A stretch of 64,000 bases of DNA from Marinobacter daqiaonensis (GTDB lineage: Bacteria; Pseudomonadota; Gammaproteobacteria; Pseudomonadales; Oleiphilaceae): contig NZ_FOYW01000001.1 in assembly GCF_900115285.1 (NCBI RefSeq), positions 1,213,616-1,277,615 of the forward strand, in the 5' to 3' direction. Shown here in pieces: positions 28,280 to 36,181 of this stretch (its first letter is position 1; each line of letters opens with the position of its first letter). The notes under the pieces are model-generated. The model ran no database searches. It had not been told where the DNA came from and was given only the letters and a program-made list of their open reading frames with translations. The translations under genes and the position numbers were made by a program.

Positions 28280-29239
28280 TTACCAGTTCAGCTCGCCCGG
28301 CTGGACCGGCTCCTTCTCCTGCCCCCAGTCGCCGCTCTCCAGCTGCTCCCGCGCCGCTTCCTGCTCTGCCTCGGTGGGCTGGGTCAGGTCAATCAGCGGC
28401 TCGCCGGACCGGCCCGCACGGCCCTGTATCTCGCCGGCGGCCTTCTTGTTCAGCACAATGATGGAGATGCGCCGGTTTACCGGAGCAGTGGGGTCGTCCT
28501 GGTCAAACAACACCGAGTCGGCCAGGCCAACCACCCGGCCGATCTGTTCCGGGCGCACACCGCCGGCCACCAGGGCACGACGGGCGGTGTTGGCCCGGTC
28601 TGCGGACAGCTCCCAGTTGGTGTAACCGGGACGCCCACCAAACGGAGTGGCATCGGTATGACCGGTGATGGACAGTTTGTTGGGGACGGAGCCCAGGGGC
28701 TTGGCCAGCTCGAACAGGATATCCTGGGAATAGTACTTGAGCTGGGCGCTGCCGCTGTCGAACATGGGGCGCTGGGAGCGGTCAACGATCTGGATGCGAA
28801 GGCCCTCGTCGGTAATGTCAATCAGCAGCTGGTCCTTGAACTCGCTCAGGGTCTCACTGTTCTCGATCTGTTCCTTGAGGTCCTGGAACAACTCCTCCAT
28901 CTGGCGCTGTTCCAACTGTTCGGCCATGGTTTCAATACGCTGGTCATCAATGCGTATCTCATGGTCAGCCTGATCAGCATCACTGGCCTCCACCACCGAC
29001 GCACTCCCGCCGAGATCCACCGGATTGGCCGCACCGCCTTCCGTATAACCCACCGGGTCTCGGAAGTAACCCTGCACCGCCAGTTTTTGCTCCGGGGTCG
29101 CTGTTGCCGTCAGCCACAGGACCAGGAAAAACGCCATCATGGCGGTGGCGAAATCGGCAAACGCAACCTTCCACGAACCTCCGTGGTGGCCGCCGGCGAC
29201 CTTCTTTACCCGCTTGACGATAATCGGCTGGTCGTCCAT
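28280..29239 (-). CDS. motB: Flagellar motor stator protein MotB
   Basis: 319 aa. The cytoplasmic basic N-terminus (IIVKRVKKVAGGHHGGSWKVAFADFATAMMA-type) leads into one membrane helix (about 26-46). The proton-carrying Asp is the D of FADFATAMM (about 29). A plug/linker region rich in Gln and Glu (about 90-140) precedes the OmpA-like peptidoglycan-binding domain with SITGHTDATPFGG (about 194-206), NWELSADRANTARR and NRRISIIVL. The tail after 285 is Glu-rich. It pairs with motA upstream by a 50-base gap. Confidence 0.96.
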   Translation of the reverse strand: MDDQPIIVKRVKKVAGGHHGGSWKVAFADFATAMMAFFLVLWLTATATPEQKLAVQGYFRDPVGYTEGGAANPVDLGGSASVVEASDADQADHEIRIDDQRIETMAEQLEQRQMEELFQDLKEQIENSETLSEFKDQLLIDITDEGLRIQIVDRSQRPMFDSGSAQLKYYSQDILFELAKPLGSVPNKLSITGHTDATPFGGRPGYTNWELSADRANTARRALVAGGVRPEQIGRVVGLADSVLFDQDDPTAPVNRRISIIVLNKKAAGEIQGRAGRSGEPLIDLTQPTEAEQEAAREQLESGDWGQEKEPVQPGELNW

Positions 29240-29289
29240 TCAGTGCTCCTGTTCAGCCCGACACAGCGGATGGCGAGAAAGAGAAACCA

Positions 29290-30141
29290 TTACTTGGAGC
29301 GCACGTGGTCGTTGAGTTCCTGGAACGAGGGCCGTTTATCCGTCGGCAGCGCCTTGCGGCCAAACTCGATGGCCATCTGCGGGGCCTGCCCGGAGACCGT
29401 GGCAATGATCGCCGCCTTGGCGCACTCGTAACCCTTGAGCTCATACTTGGCATGATGTTCCAGGGCAATGGACATGGGACCGACGAAGCCGTAACCCATA
29501 AAGATACCGAGAAAGGTACCAACCAGGGCTGCCGCAACGCTCAGGCCGATCTTTTCGGGCCCTTCGGTGAGGAAATTCATGGTGATCACGATACCGAGCA
29601 CCGCCGCAACGATACCAAGGCCCGGCAGGGCGTCTGCAACCTTGTTGACAGCGTGGGCAGGCTCTTCAAGCTCATGCTGGCGGGTATCCAGCTCCTGGTC
29701 CATCAGACCCTCCAGCTCATGGGGCGCCATGTTGCCTGAGCTGATGATGCGGAGATAATCGGTAACGAACGCTGTCAGGTGCTTCGACTTCATCACCGCC
29801 GGATACCGGGTGAAGATCTGACTCTGTTCCGGGTTGTCGATATCCTCTTCTATCGCCATGACCCCCTGCTTCCGGGACTTGTCGAAGACGTCGTACAACA
29901 GGCTCAGCAGATCCATGTAGAACGCCTTGTTGTAGGGCGACCCGGTGATCAGCCTCATGCAGCCCCCGAACACTTCCTTGAGCGTGTGCAGGGGATTGGA
30001 AATGATAAAGGCACCCAGAGCGGCACCGAAAATGATCAGCACTTCCGTTGGTTGCCACAACACCATCAAGTGGCCACCGTGCAGTACATAGCCAGTCAGG
30101 ACGCTGGCCAGGACGATGATAGAACCGATTATCAGACCCAT
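29290..30141 (-). CDS. motA: Flagellar motor stator protein MotA
   Basis: 283 aa. Four membrane helices are visible (about 3-22, 32-50, 170-192, 200-222). DALPGLGIVAAVLGIV and VGTFLGIFMGYGFVGP are the conserved pore helices. The cytoplasmic loop between the second and third helices carries the charged residues that contact the rotor. It is first of the motA-motB pair. The minus strand has an extended -10 (TGCTATGAT, TATGAT at 30213-30208) about 60 bases upstream, with no good -35. Confidence 0.96.
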   Translation of the reverse strand: MGLIIGSIIVLASVLTGYVLHGGHLMVLWQPTEVLIIFGAALGAFIISNPLHTLKEVFGGCMRLITGSPYNKAFYMDLLSLLYDVFDKSRKQGVMAIEEDIDNPEQSQIFTRYPAVMKSKHLTAFVTDYLRIISSGNMAPHELEGLMDQELDTRQHELEEPAHAVNKVADALPGLGIVAAVLGIVITMNFLTEGPEKIGLSVAAALVGTFLGIFMGYGFVGPMSIALEHHAKYELKGYECAKAAIIATVSGQAPQMAIEFGRKALPTDKRPSFQELNDHVRSK

Positions 30142-30207
30142 GGAACGCTACTACACCTGTGGTTAAAGCCCAGGCCGTACCACCTGGAAAATTTGGAATG
30201 ACGTGTC

Positions 30208-30216
30208 ATCATAGCA
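30208..30216 (-). promoter_or_regulatory. Possible extended -10 promoter for motA-motB
   Basis: On the minus strand TGCTATGAT matches the extended -10 form TGnTATnnT. It is overlapped by the short inverted repeat TGACGTGTCA (30199-30208). There is no convincing -35 and no sigma-28 motif nearby. Confidence 0.3.
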
Positions 30217-30312
30217 AGGACATTACGTTCGGGGGGCAATGATAAACCATTTCTACCAACGCGCGATGGTTTGCTAAACTCACGCGCCCAGATCCTTACA
30301 GGCCCACGATTC

Positions 30313-31203
30313 ATGCTTGACCGGCTATTTGTACTTGTCCAATACGTCCTGCCCCACCGCCTGGTTTCCACCCTGGCGGGCAAGCTCGCGGACAGCCGGC
30401 CCCCCGCGGCTCTGAAGAACGCCTTCATTCGCTGGTTTATCGGCCGCTACGGAGTAAACATGAGCGAAGCGGCGGACGAAAATCCGGAAAGCTACCAGAC
30501 GTTCAACGATTTCTTCACCCGCGCACTCAAACCCGGTCTTCGTCCCCTTGCCGGAACCGAGGCCACCATCGCCTCTCCGGTGGACGGCGCCATCAGCCAG
30601 GCGGGGCGGATCGGCTGCGACCGCGTCTTCCAGGCCAAGGGCCACTCCTTCAGCCTGGTGGATCTGCTCGGGGGTGACCACGACCGGGCGCGCCCCTTCG
30701 AGGACGGCGAGTTCGCCACGATCTATCTGGCGCCCAAGGACTACCACCGCATCCATATGCCGCTGACGGGCAGGCTGCTGGAGATGGTCCACGTGCCTGG
30801 GCGCCTCTTCTCCGTCAATCCGGTCACGGTATACCGGCTGCCGGGCCTGTTCGCCCGCAACGAGCGGGTGGTGTCAATTTTCGAGACGGAATACGGTCCC
30901 ATGGCCATGGTACTGGTGGGTGCCATGATTGTCGGCAGCGTGGAAACCCGATGGGGCGGTATCGTCTCACCCACCGGCGGACCGAGGCAGGTCACCTCCT
31001 CCGATTACCGCCACGTGCAGACGCCCATTCAGTATCAGCGGGGGGAGGAAATGGGCCGCTTCCGGCTGGGCTCCACCGTGATCCTCGTGTTCCCGAAAGG
31101 AGCTGCCCGCTGGCAGGGCGATCTCGGTCCTGAAACCGTCCTTCGCCTGCATCAGGCCATGGGCGAGGCTCAGGCGAGCTCTGCCGGAAACGCCAGCACC
31201 TGA
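30313..31203 (+). CDS. psd: Phosphatidylserine decarboxylase proenzyme
   Basis: 296 aa from the ATG at 30313. It is an inner-membrane enzyme making phosphatidylethanolamine. FNDFFTRALKPG (about 61-72), SPVDGAISQAG (about 91-101), YLAPKDYHRIHMP (about 139-151) and the LGST autocleavage site near residue 258, which yields the pyruvoyl alpha chain, are all present. Its last 34 bases overlap the end of epmA on the opposite strand. A rhodanese gene found upstream in P. aeruginosa (from memory) is absent here. Confidence 0.96.
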   Translation: MLDRLFVLVQYVLPHRLVSTLAGKLADSRPPAALKNAFIRWFIGRYGVNMSEAADENPESYQTFNDFFTRALKPGLRPLAGTEATIASPVDGAISQAGRIGCDRVFQAKGHSFSLVDLLGGDHDRARPFEDGEFATIYLAPKDYHRIHMPLTGRLLEMVHVPGRLFSVNPVTVYRLPGLFARNERVVSIFETEYGPMAMVLVGAMIVGSVETRWGGIVSPTGGPRQVTSSDYRHVQTPIQYQRGEEMGRFRLGSTVILVFPKGAARWQGDLGPETVLRLHQAMGEAQASSAGNAST

Positions 31204-32171
31204 CGGATATCGTCGGCACCCTGCTTAAGCATCAGCAGGCGGTCCAGTCCCAGAGCCACCCCTGAGCAATCGGGCAGGCCTGCCGCCAACGCCGCCAGAA
31301 AGCGTTCGTCCACCGGCATCTCCGGCTTGCCAAGCGCCAGGCGGCGCGCATTGTCCTGCTCGAACCGACGACGCTGCTCGCTGGGATCGGTCAGCTCCCA
31401 GAAGCCATTACAAAGCTCCACACCCTTCACATAGAGCTCGAACCGGTGAGCCACCTCGTGACCGTCCACCAGGGTGGTTCTCGCCAGTGCGGCCTGACTG
31501 GCGGGATAGTGACAGATAAAGACCGGCGACCGGTGACCCAGCTCCGGCTCCACCCGTACGCCCATCAGCAGATCGAGGCACTCATCCCGGCTCAGGCCTT
31601 CCGCCGTGGCTTCGTCACCAACAATGCCCAGGCAGGTGCTGCGCAACGCCGACAGGGAGACGGTAAACGGATCCACCCCGGCATGGCGCAGCATGGCGTC
31701 ACGGTAGCTCAGGGTTTCCGGTGGTGGGGCGCCGAGCCAGCCGCAAACGAGCTCGGCCACTTCCGCCATCAGCTGCCGGTCGTCAAAGCCGGGCCGATAC
31801 CATTCCAAGAGGGAAAACTCCGGATTGTGGCGGGCACCCCGTTCGCCATTGCGGAAAACGCGACTGACCTGAAAGATGCTGCCGCTGCCGGAAGCCAGCA
31901 GGCGCTTCATGTGGTATTCAGGCGAGGTCTGCAGCCAGCCGCTTCCCACGGCCTGGTCCGCCACCGGCAGGGCCCGGGCCTGGACACTGTCGATATTGAC
32001 GTCGGTGACGCCACACTGCCCCAGCACCGGCGTCTCCACCTCCAGCACTCCCCGATCCGCAAAAAAGCCGCGCACCCAGCCTGACTGGCGTGCGCGGCTC
32101 TCAAGCATCTCGCGGGTGGCGGTGGGACACCATGAGCGGTCGCCCGGTTCACGGCTCCCACGCAAAACCAT
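31170..32171 (-). CDS. epmA: EF-P (R)-beta-lysine ligase
   Basis: 333 aa. It is a LysRS-like class II enzyme that attaches (R)-beta-lysine to Lys34 of EF-P. It consists of the catalytic core only, without a tRNA-binding domain: EVETPVLGQ near 44-52, FRNGERGARHNPEFSLLEWYRPG (motif 2, about 107-129) and GVALGLDRLLML (motif 3, about 301-312). It follows efp by 15 bases, and epmB is divergent from efp, so substrate and modifiers are clustered. Confidence 0.96.
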   Translation of the reverse strand: MVLRGSREPGDRSWCPTATREMLESRARQSGWVRGFFADRGVLEVETPVLGQCGVTDVNIDSVQARALPVADQAVGSGWLQTSPEYHMKRLLASGSGSIFQVSRVFRNGERGARHNPEFSLLEWYRPGFDDRQLMAEVAELVCGWLGAPPPETLSYRDAMLRHAGVDPFTVSLSALRSTCLGIVGDEATAEGLSRDECLDLLMGVRVEPELGHRSPVFICHYPASQAALARTTLVDGHEVAHRFELYVKGVELCNGFWELTDPSEQRRRFEQDNARRLALGKPEMPVDERFLAALAAGLPDCSGVALGLDRLLMLKQGADDIRQVLAFPAELA

Positions 32172-32186
32172 GAAGTGCCCCTTACC

Positions 32187-32759
32187 TCAGCTCTTGACGC
32201 GGCTGACGTAGTCGCCGGTGCGGGTATCCACTTTCAACACCTCGCCAATGGTAATGAACAGCGGCACCTGGACCACGGCCCCGGTGGACAGGGTCGCCGG
32301 CTTGGAGCCGCCCTGGGCGGTATCGCCCTTCATGCCGGGATCGGTATCAACCACTTCCAGTTCCACGAAATTCGGTGGCGTGACACTCAGCGGCGCGCCG
32401 TTGTAAAGGGTTACGGTGTAAACGTCCTGTTCCTTCAGCCACTTCACCGTATCGCCCACGGCTTTCGCGTCGGCGGGATACTGTTCGAAAGAGCCATCAG
32501 TCTTCATGAAGTGCCAGAACTCGCCATCCGTATACAGGTATTCCATATCCTGATCCAGCACGTCCGCGGCTTCGAGGGTCTCGCCGGACTTGAAGGTACG
32601 CTCCCACTGGCGGTTGGTCATCAGGTTACGCAGCTTTACGCGGTTGAACGCCTGACCCTTTCCGGGTTTGACGAACTCATTCTCGAGGATGATGCAGGGG
32701 TCGCCATCCAGCAAAACCTTAAGACCGCTGCGGAATTCATTGGTAGAATATGAAGCCAT
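32187..32759 (-). CDS. efp: Elongation factor P
   Basis: 190 aa, starting at the ATG at 32759 ([19 protein letters not shown]). EF-P relieves ribosomes stalled at polyproline. The loop VKPGKGQAF places Lys at position 34, the residue modified by EpmA in E. coli. The three-domain architecture is complete, ending in [12 protein letters not shown]. The frame is open upstream to 33509, but that part lies antisense to epmB and is not coding. epmA follows directly. Confidence 0.98.
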   Translation of the reverse strand: MASYSTNEFRSGLKVLLDGDPCIILENEFVKPGKGQAFNRVKLRNLMTNRQWERTFKSGETLEAADVLDQDMEYLYTDGEFWHFMKTDGSFEQYPADAKAVGDTVKWLKEQDVYTVTLYNGAPLSVTPPNFVELEVVDTDPGMKGDTAQGGSKPATLSTGAVVQVPLFITIGEVLKVDTRTGDYVSRVKS

Positions 32760-32804
32760 GAAACACTCACCTGAAAAGACGCTGTGGGAAATTGAAAGAC
32801 CGCT

Positions 32805-33848
32805 ATGATACAGCGAACCGCCGCCCGTATAGAAGCCCGCTCCCTGGATAATGAGCCTGAGCGCTGGCAAACCCTGCTGGCCCGCTCCATTACCAGCCCC
32901 GAGCAGCTCCTTCAGCGGCTGGGACTCGATTCCAGCCTGCTGACCGAGGGCGCAGTCCCCGGCCACCGGGCTTTCCCGGTGAGAGTGCCCGAACCCTGGC
33001 TGGCCCGCATCCGCCCCGGCGACCCGTCCGACCCCCTGCTGCGGCAGGTCCTGCCGCTGGCCGAGGAAGGCGAGCACCGGGCCGGCTTTGTCGCGGACCC
33101 ACTGCGGGAAACCGGTGTCACAGCCGATGCCGGGCTGATTCGCAAGTACCGCAGCCGCGCCCTGCTGATGGTGACCGGCCAGTGCGCCATCAACTGCCGC
33201 TACTGCTTCCGGCGTCACTTTCCCTACGAGGAGCACCGGCTCTCCCCCGCTCAGCGGGAGGAGGTTATCACCCGGCTGAGGGCGGACCCGGACATCAACG
33301 AGGTCATATTCAGCGGCGGCGACCCTCTGGCCGTAAACGACCGCCTGCTTGCCGCGTGGACGGCCGCCATCGCGACCATTCCAACCATCAGGCGGCTTCG
33401 TATCCATACACGGCTGCCGGTGGTCATACCCCAGCGGGTGGACGAGCAACTCCTGGCCTGGCTCCGGGACTGTCCCCTGCCGGTGGTGATGGTTGTGCAC
33501 ATCAATCATCCCCAGGAGATCGACGACGACGTTCGCGACGCCATGGCGCGCCTGAAGTCGGCGGGTGTCACGCTGCTGAACCAGAGCGTCATCCTGCGGG
33601 GCGTCAACGATGCTGTGGATATCCTGGAGCAGTTAAGTGAACGGCTTTTCGGAGCGGGCATCCTGCCCTACTACCTGCACGCTTTCGACCCGGTGGCCGG
33701 CGCCCATCATTTCGACGTCAGTGACAGGGAGGCCAGAACCATGGTGCGGACGCTGCAGGCCCGACTGCCCGGATACCTGGTACCGAGGCTGGTCCGGGAA
33801 GTACCCGGTCACCCCGGCAAGACCCTGCTTGACCTGGGCATGGAATAG
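32805..33848 (+). CDS. epmB: EF-P beta-lysylation protein, lysine 2,3-aminomutase family
   Basis: 347 aa. It is a radical-SAM PLP enzyme converting L-alpha-lysine to (R)-beta-lysine for [11 protein letters not shown] (CxxxCxxC, about 127-134) followed by FRRHFPY binds the 4Fe-4S cluster. [13 protein letters not shown] (about 165-177) binds SAM, and a Lys near the C-terminus in the GKTLLDLGM tail region is consistent with PLP binding. It is divergent from efp, with the two start codons 45 bases apart sharing a promoter region. Confidence 0.95.
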   Translation: MIQRTAARIEARSLDNEPERWQTLLARSITSPEQLLQRLGLDSSLLTEGAVPGHRAFPVRVPEPWLARIRPGDPSDPLLRQVLPLAEEGEHRAGFVADPLRETGVTADAGLIRKYRSRALLMVTGQCAINCRYCFRRHFPYEEHRLSPAQREEVITRLRADPDINEVIFSGGDPLAVNDRLLAAWTAAIATIPTIRRLRIHTRLPVVIPQRVDEQLLAWLRDCPLPVVMVVHINHPQEIDDDVRDAMARLKSAGVTLLNQSVILRGVNDAVDILEQLSERLFGAGILPYYLHAFDPVAGAHHFDVSDREARTMVRTLQARLPGYLVPRLVREVPGHPGKTLLDLGME

Positions 33849-34065
33849 CTCCCGGCCTTGAGTTCAGTCAATGACATGGCACGCGGCAGGTTACGACCCG
33901 CTCGCTTTCTGTTACCCTTTTTTGCTATTTTATGATCAGTAAACGGCCAACCTACAACAATTTGCAATCCCGGCAGTTCCCCAAGGGCGGCATGCCCCTG
34001 ATGAAAGTGCGCGTTTTGATCCGGAGCACACATTTCCGATCCAGCCCCTCGCCGGCCTGAGAACC

Positions 34066-35904
34066 ATGGTACAACTGGTAGAAAGAATGCAGAAACCCGA
34101 ACTGACCGTACCGGAACCCAAAATTGCCAGCCTGTCCTTCTGTGACACCAACACCAGGCAGTTCCGTAGCTGGGTCAGCCACCTGCCCATGGCGAACCTT
34201 GGCGAGCTTTCGCGGCAGCTCTACCATGCCATCATCGAGCTCAACCAGTTGCTCACCACCCCGGCCCAGCGACTCCAGCTGCTGGAACTGATCCGCCCCC
34301 GGATCCGCTTTGTGTGCTCGGAGCTGTCCCGCCACTATCTGGGTATGGCCATTGCCCTGCCGGAAAAGCAGCGCAAGATCGCCAACCTCTCCCAGGCCCT
34401 GCAGCTTCACCTGGCTAACGGCTACAAGCTGACCCTGATGGAGTTGCTGGACAATGGCAGCGTTGACCGCAACCGCAAAAATCTGGCCCTGGCCTGTCAC
34501 CGGGCCATTACCGAGCTGGGCGCCACCCTGCTTCGTGCCCAGCAGCTCTATGCCTCCAGTCCCGCCGGCAGCTGGCACGAAAGTCATCAGCTGTTCCGCT
34601 TTGCCCGCCAGCATGGTCTCCAGGACAGCCAGATTGCGGATGACGAACTCCAGCACCGGGCCGGCTCGACCATTGCCGATACCTATTACCGCAGCCTGTT
34701 GCTGGGATGTGCCCGGGCGAACCAGTTGCGTCAGAATGAACTGGAACAGGTCCATGAGCTGTTCGAGCTCTGGTCAGGACGGGTTACCTGTGGACCGGAA
34801 CTGACTAGCTCGGCGGTTTTCCTGGTGGATCCGGACAGCGACAGCCCGCCCGTCTACCGGGCCCTGGTTCCGGACGACGACAGCAAGCACCAGTGGGGTT
34901 TCGACACCGCATCCCTGGCCGAGGAAATCCGGGAACACCTTCACCTGCAGGGCGGTACCCGTGAAACCGCGGGCGGCAGCCGACGCAGAAGCAGCGGCGC
35001 GAGAACCACGACACTGCCGCTGGTGGCCGGCGTCAGCGACACCCTGCTGGCCCATCTGTGCGAAGCCTTTACCCTGCTCACCCAGCGCAACTTCAACCGC
35101 CTCGCCAGTGAAGGGCAGCTGGAAGTCTGCGCCGGCCTGACGGCCGTGCATTACTTCCTGGCCGGTGGAACGCCCTTCAACGAGTTCGTGATCGGCAGTG
35201 GCAATACCGAAAATCGGTTCATGCAGCCCGTAAACCGAGATGCCTGGTCGGAAGCGCACGACGCCGGGGTCTCCGACGAGAAAATCCTGGCCAACACCGA
35301 TGCCCCCATCCATTACCAGGGCGCAGGCACCCCGGCGGACAGCGCCCAGCATCGTAACCTGCCCCGCTCGTACCTGACCCGCATGGTGAACACCAGCCCC
35401 GGGGGCTATTGCGTGATCTGGAGCGCCAGTATTCCGCCCACCCTTCAGGCGGGCGAGATCCTCGGCATTCGTGAACAGCGCAATCACCCCTGGAGCGTGG
35501 CCCTGGTGCGCTGGCTGAAACAGGCCAAGGGAGAGGGCACCCGTGTAGGCATTGAAGTGATCGCACCCAATGCCACACCCTGTGGCGTGCAACTGATCCA
35601 GAAAACCGGCAACAGCAGCGAGTTCCTGCGGGGACTTCTGTTACCGGCGATACCGGGCGTCCGGCAGAGCGCCAGCCTGGTGACCCCGAAACTTCCCTTC
35701 CAGAGCGGCAGCCGCATCACCCTGTTACAGGGGGGCGTTCAGGATCAGGGTGTGCTGGGCCAGCGTCTGGCGGCCACGGGCAGTATCAGCCAGTTCGAGC
35801 TTCGTCTCTACAACCAGACGAATGAGGGCGATACAGGCGCAGTCCGGGCCGCGCCACAAAGCAAGACCGAAGATGAGTTCGACTCTCTCTGGCCCAGCCT
35901 GTAA
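34066..35904 (+). CDS. PA4958-like conserved protein with possible PilZ motifs
   Basis: 612 aa from the ATG at 34066; an ATG at 34087 is also possible, and neither has a strong ribosome site. The N-terminal ~235 residues are predicted mostly helical, without membrane segments. A Ser/Arg-rich linker (about 300-313) follows. In the C-terminal half I see RNFNR (341-345, an RxxxR), then QLEVCAGLTAVHYFL, a ~70-residue insertion, NTSPGG (442-447, fitting NxSxxG), LQAGEILGI and RVGIEVIAP (about 492-500). These are the elements and order of a c-di-GMP-binding PilZ domain, but spread out. The gene directly precedes fimX, as PA4958 precedes fimX in P. aeruginosa (recalled). A c-di-GMP role is my inference. 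Confidence 0.75.
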   Translation: MVQLVERMQKPELTVPEPKIASLSFCDTNTRQFRSWVSHLPMANLGELSRQLYHAIIELNQLLTTPAQRLQLLELIRPRIRFVCSELSRHYLGMAIALPEKQRKIANLSQALQLHLANGYKLTLMELLDNGSVDRNRKNLALACHRAITELGATLLRAQQLYASSPAGSWHESHQLFRFARQHGLQDSQIADDELQHRAGSTIADTYYRSLLLGCARANQLRQNELEQVHELFELWSGRVTCGPELTSSAVFLVDPDSDSPPVYRALVPDDDSKHQWGFDTASLAEEIREHLHLQGGTRETAGGSRRRSSGARTTTLPLVAGVSDTLLAHLCEAFTLLTQRNFNRLASEGQLEVCAGLTAVHYFLAGGTPFNEFVIGSGNTENRFMQPVNRDAWSEAHDAGVSDEKILANTDAPIHYQGAGTPADSAQHRNLPRSYLTRMVNTSPGGYCVIWSASIPPTLQAGEILGIREQRNHPWSVALVRWLKQAKGEGTRVGIEVIAPNATPCGVQLIQKTGNSSEFLRGLLLPAIPGVRQSASLVTPKLPFQSGSRITLLQGGVQDQGVLGQRLAATGSISQFELRLYNQTNEGDTGAVRAAPQSKTEDEFDSLWPSL

Positions 35905-35926
35905 AACCTTCACCGCAAGCCTTCGG

Positions 35927-35960
35927 TGCCCATCCCGCCCTGAAGAGGGACGGGCATTTT
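35927..35960 (+). terminator. Probable terminator after the PA4958-like gene
   Basis: TGCCCATCCC pairs with GGGACGGGCA with one mismatch around a ten-base loop, followed by TTTT. It is 23 bases past the stop, so fimX probably has its own promoter in 35961-36181. Confidence 0.55.
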
Positions 35961-36181
35961 CCGGCTTGCTCAGCGGATTCCGAAAATGCGCGCCAGCTCC
36001 CGCTACGACCATGGCAGGCTTGTTATTGAGGGGGTTCCGCTGCATCATTCACCGCTAAGGACAGCAAGGCGTCCCGGACCTGACTGGACTCCGGCCACCG
36101 ACCCGCCAACCAAGGGAATGCCATACGAAGACCACCGTGCCCTGTTGCGAGGCACCAGAAAGACAGCGAGACCGTCAGCGC

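Noticed and set aside
33932..34060. 42-codon basic ORF just upstream of the PA4958-like gene
   Set aside because: No ribosome site and no recognisable features; it lies in the likely 5' leader.
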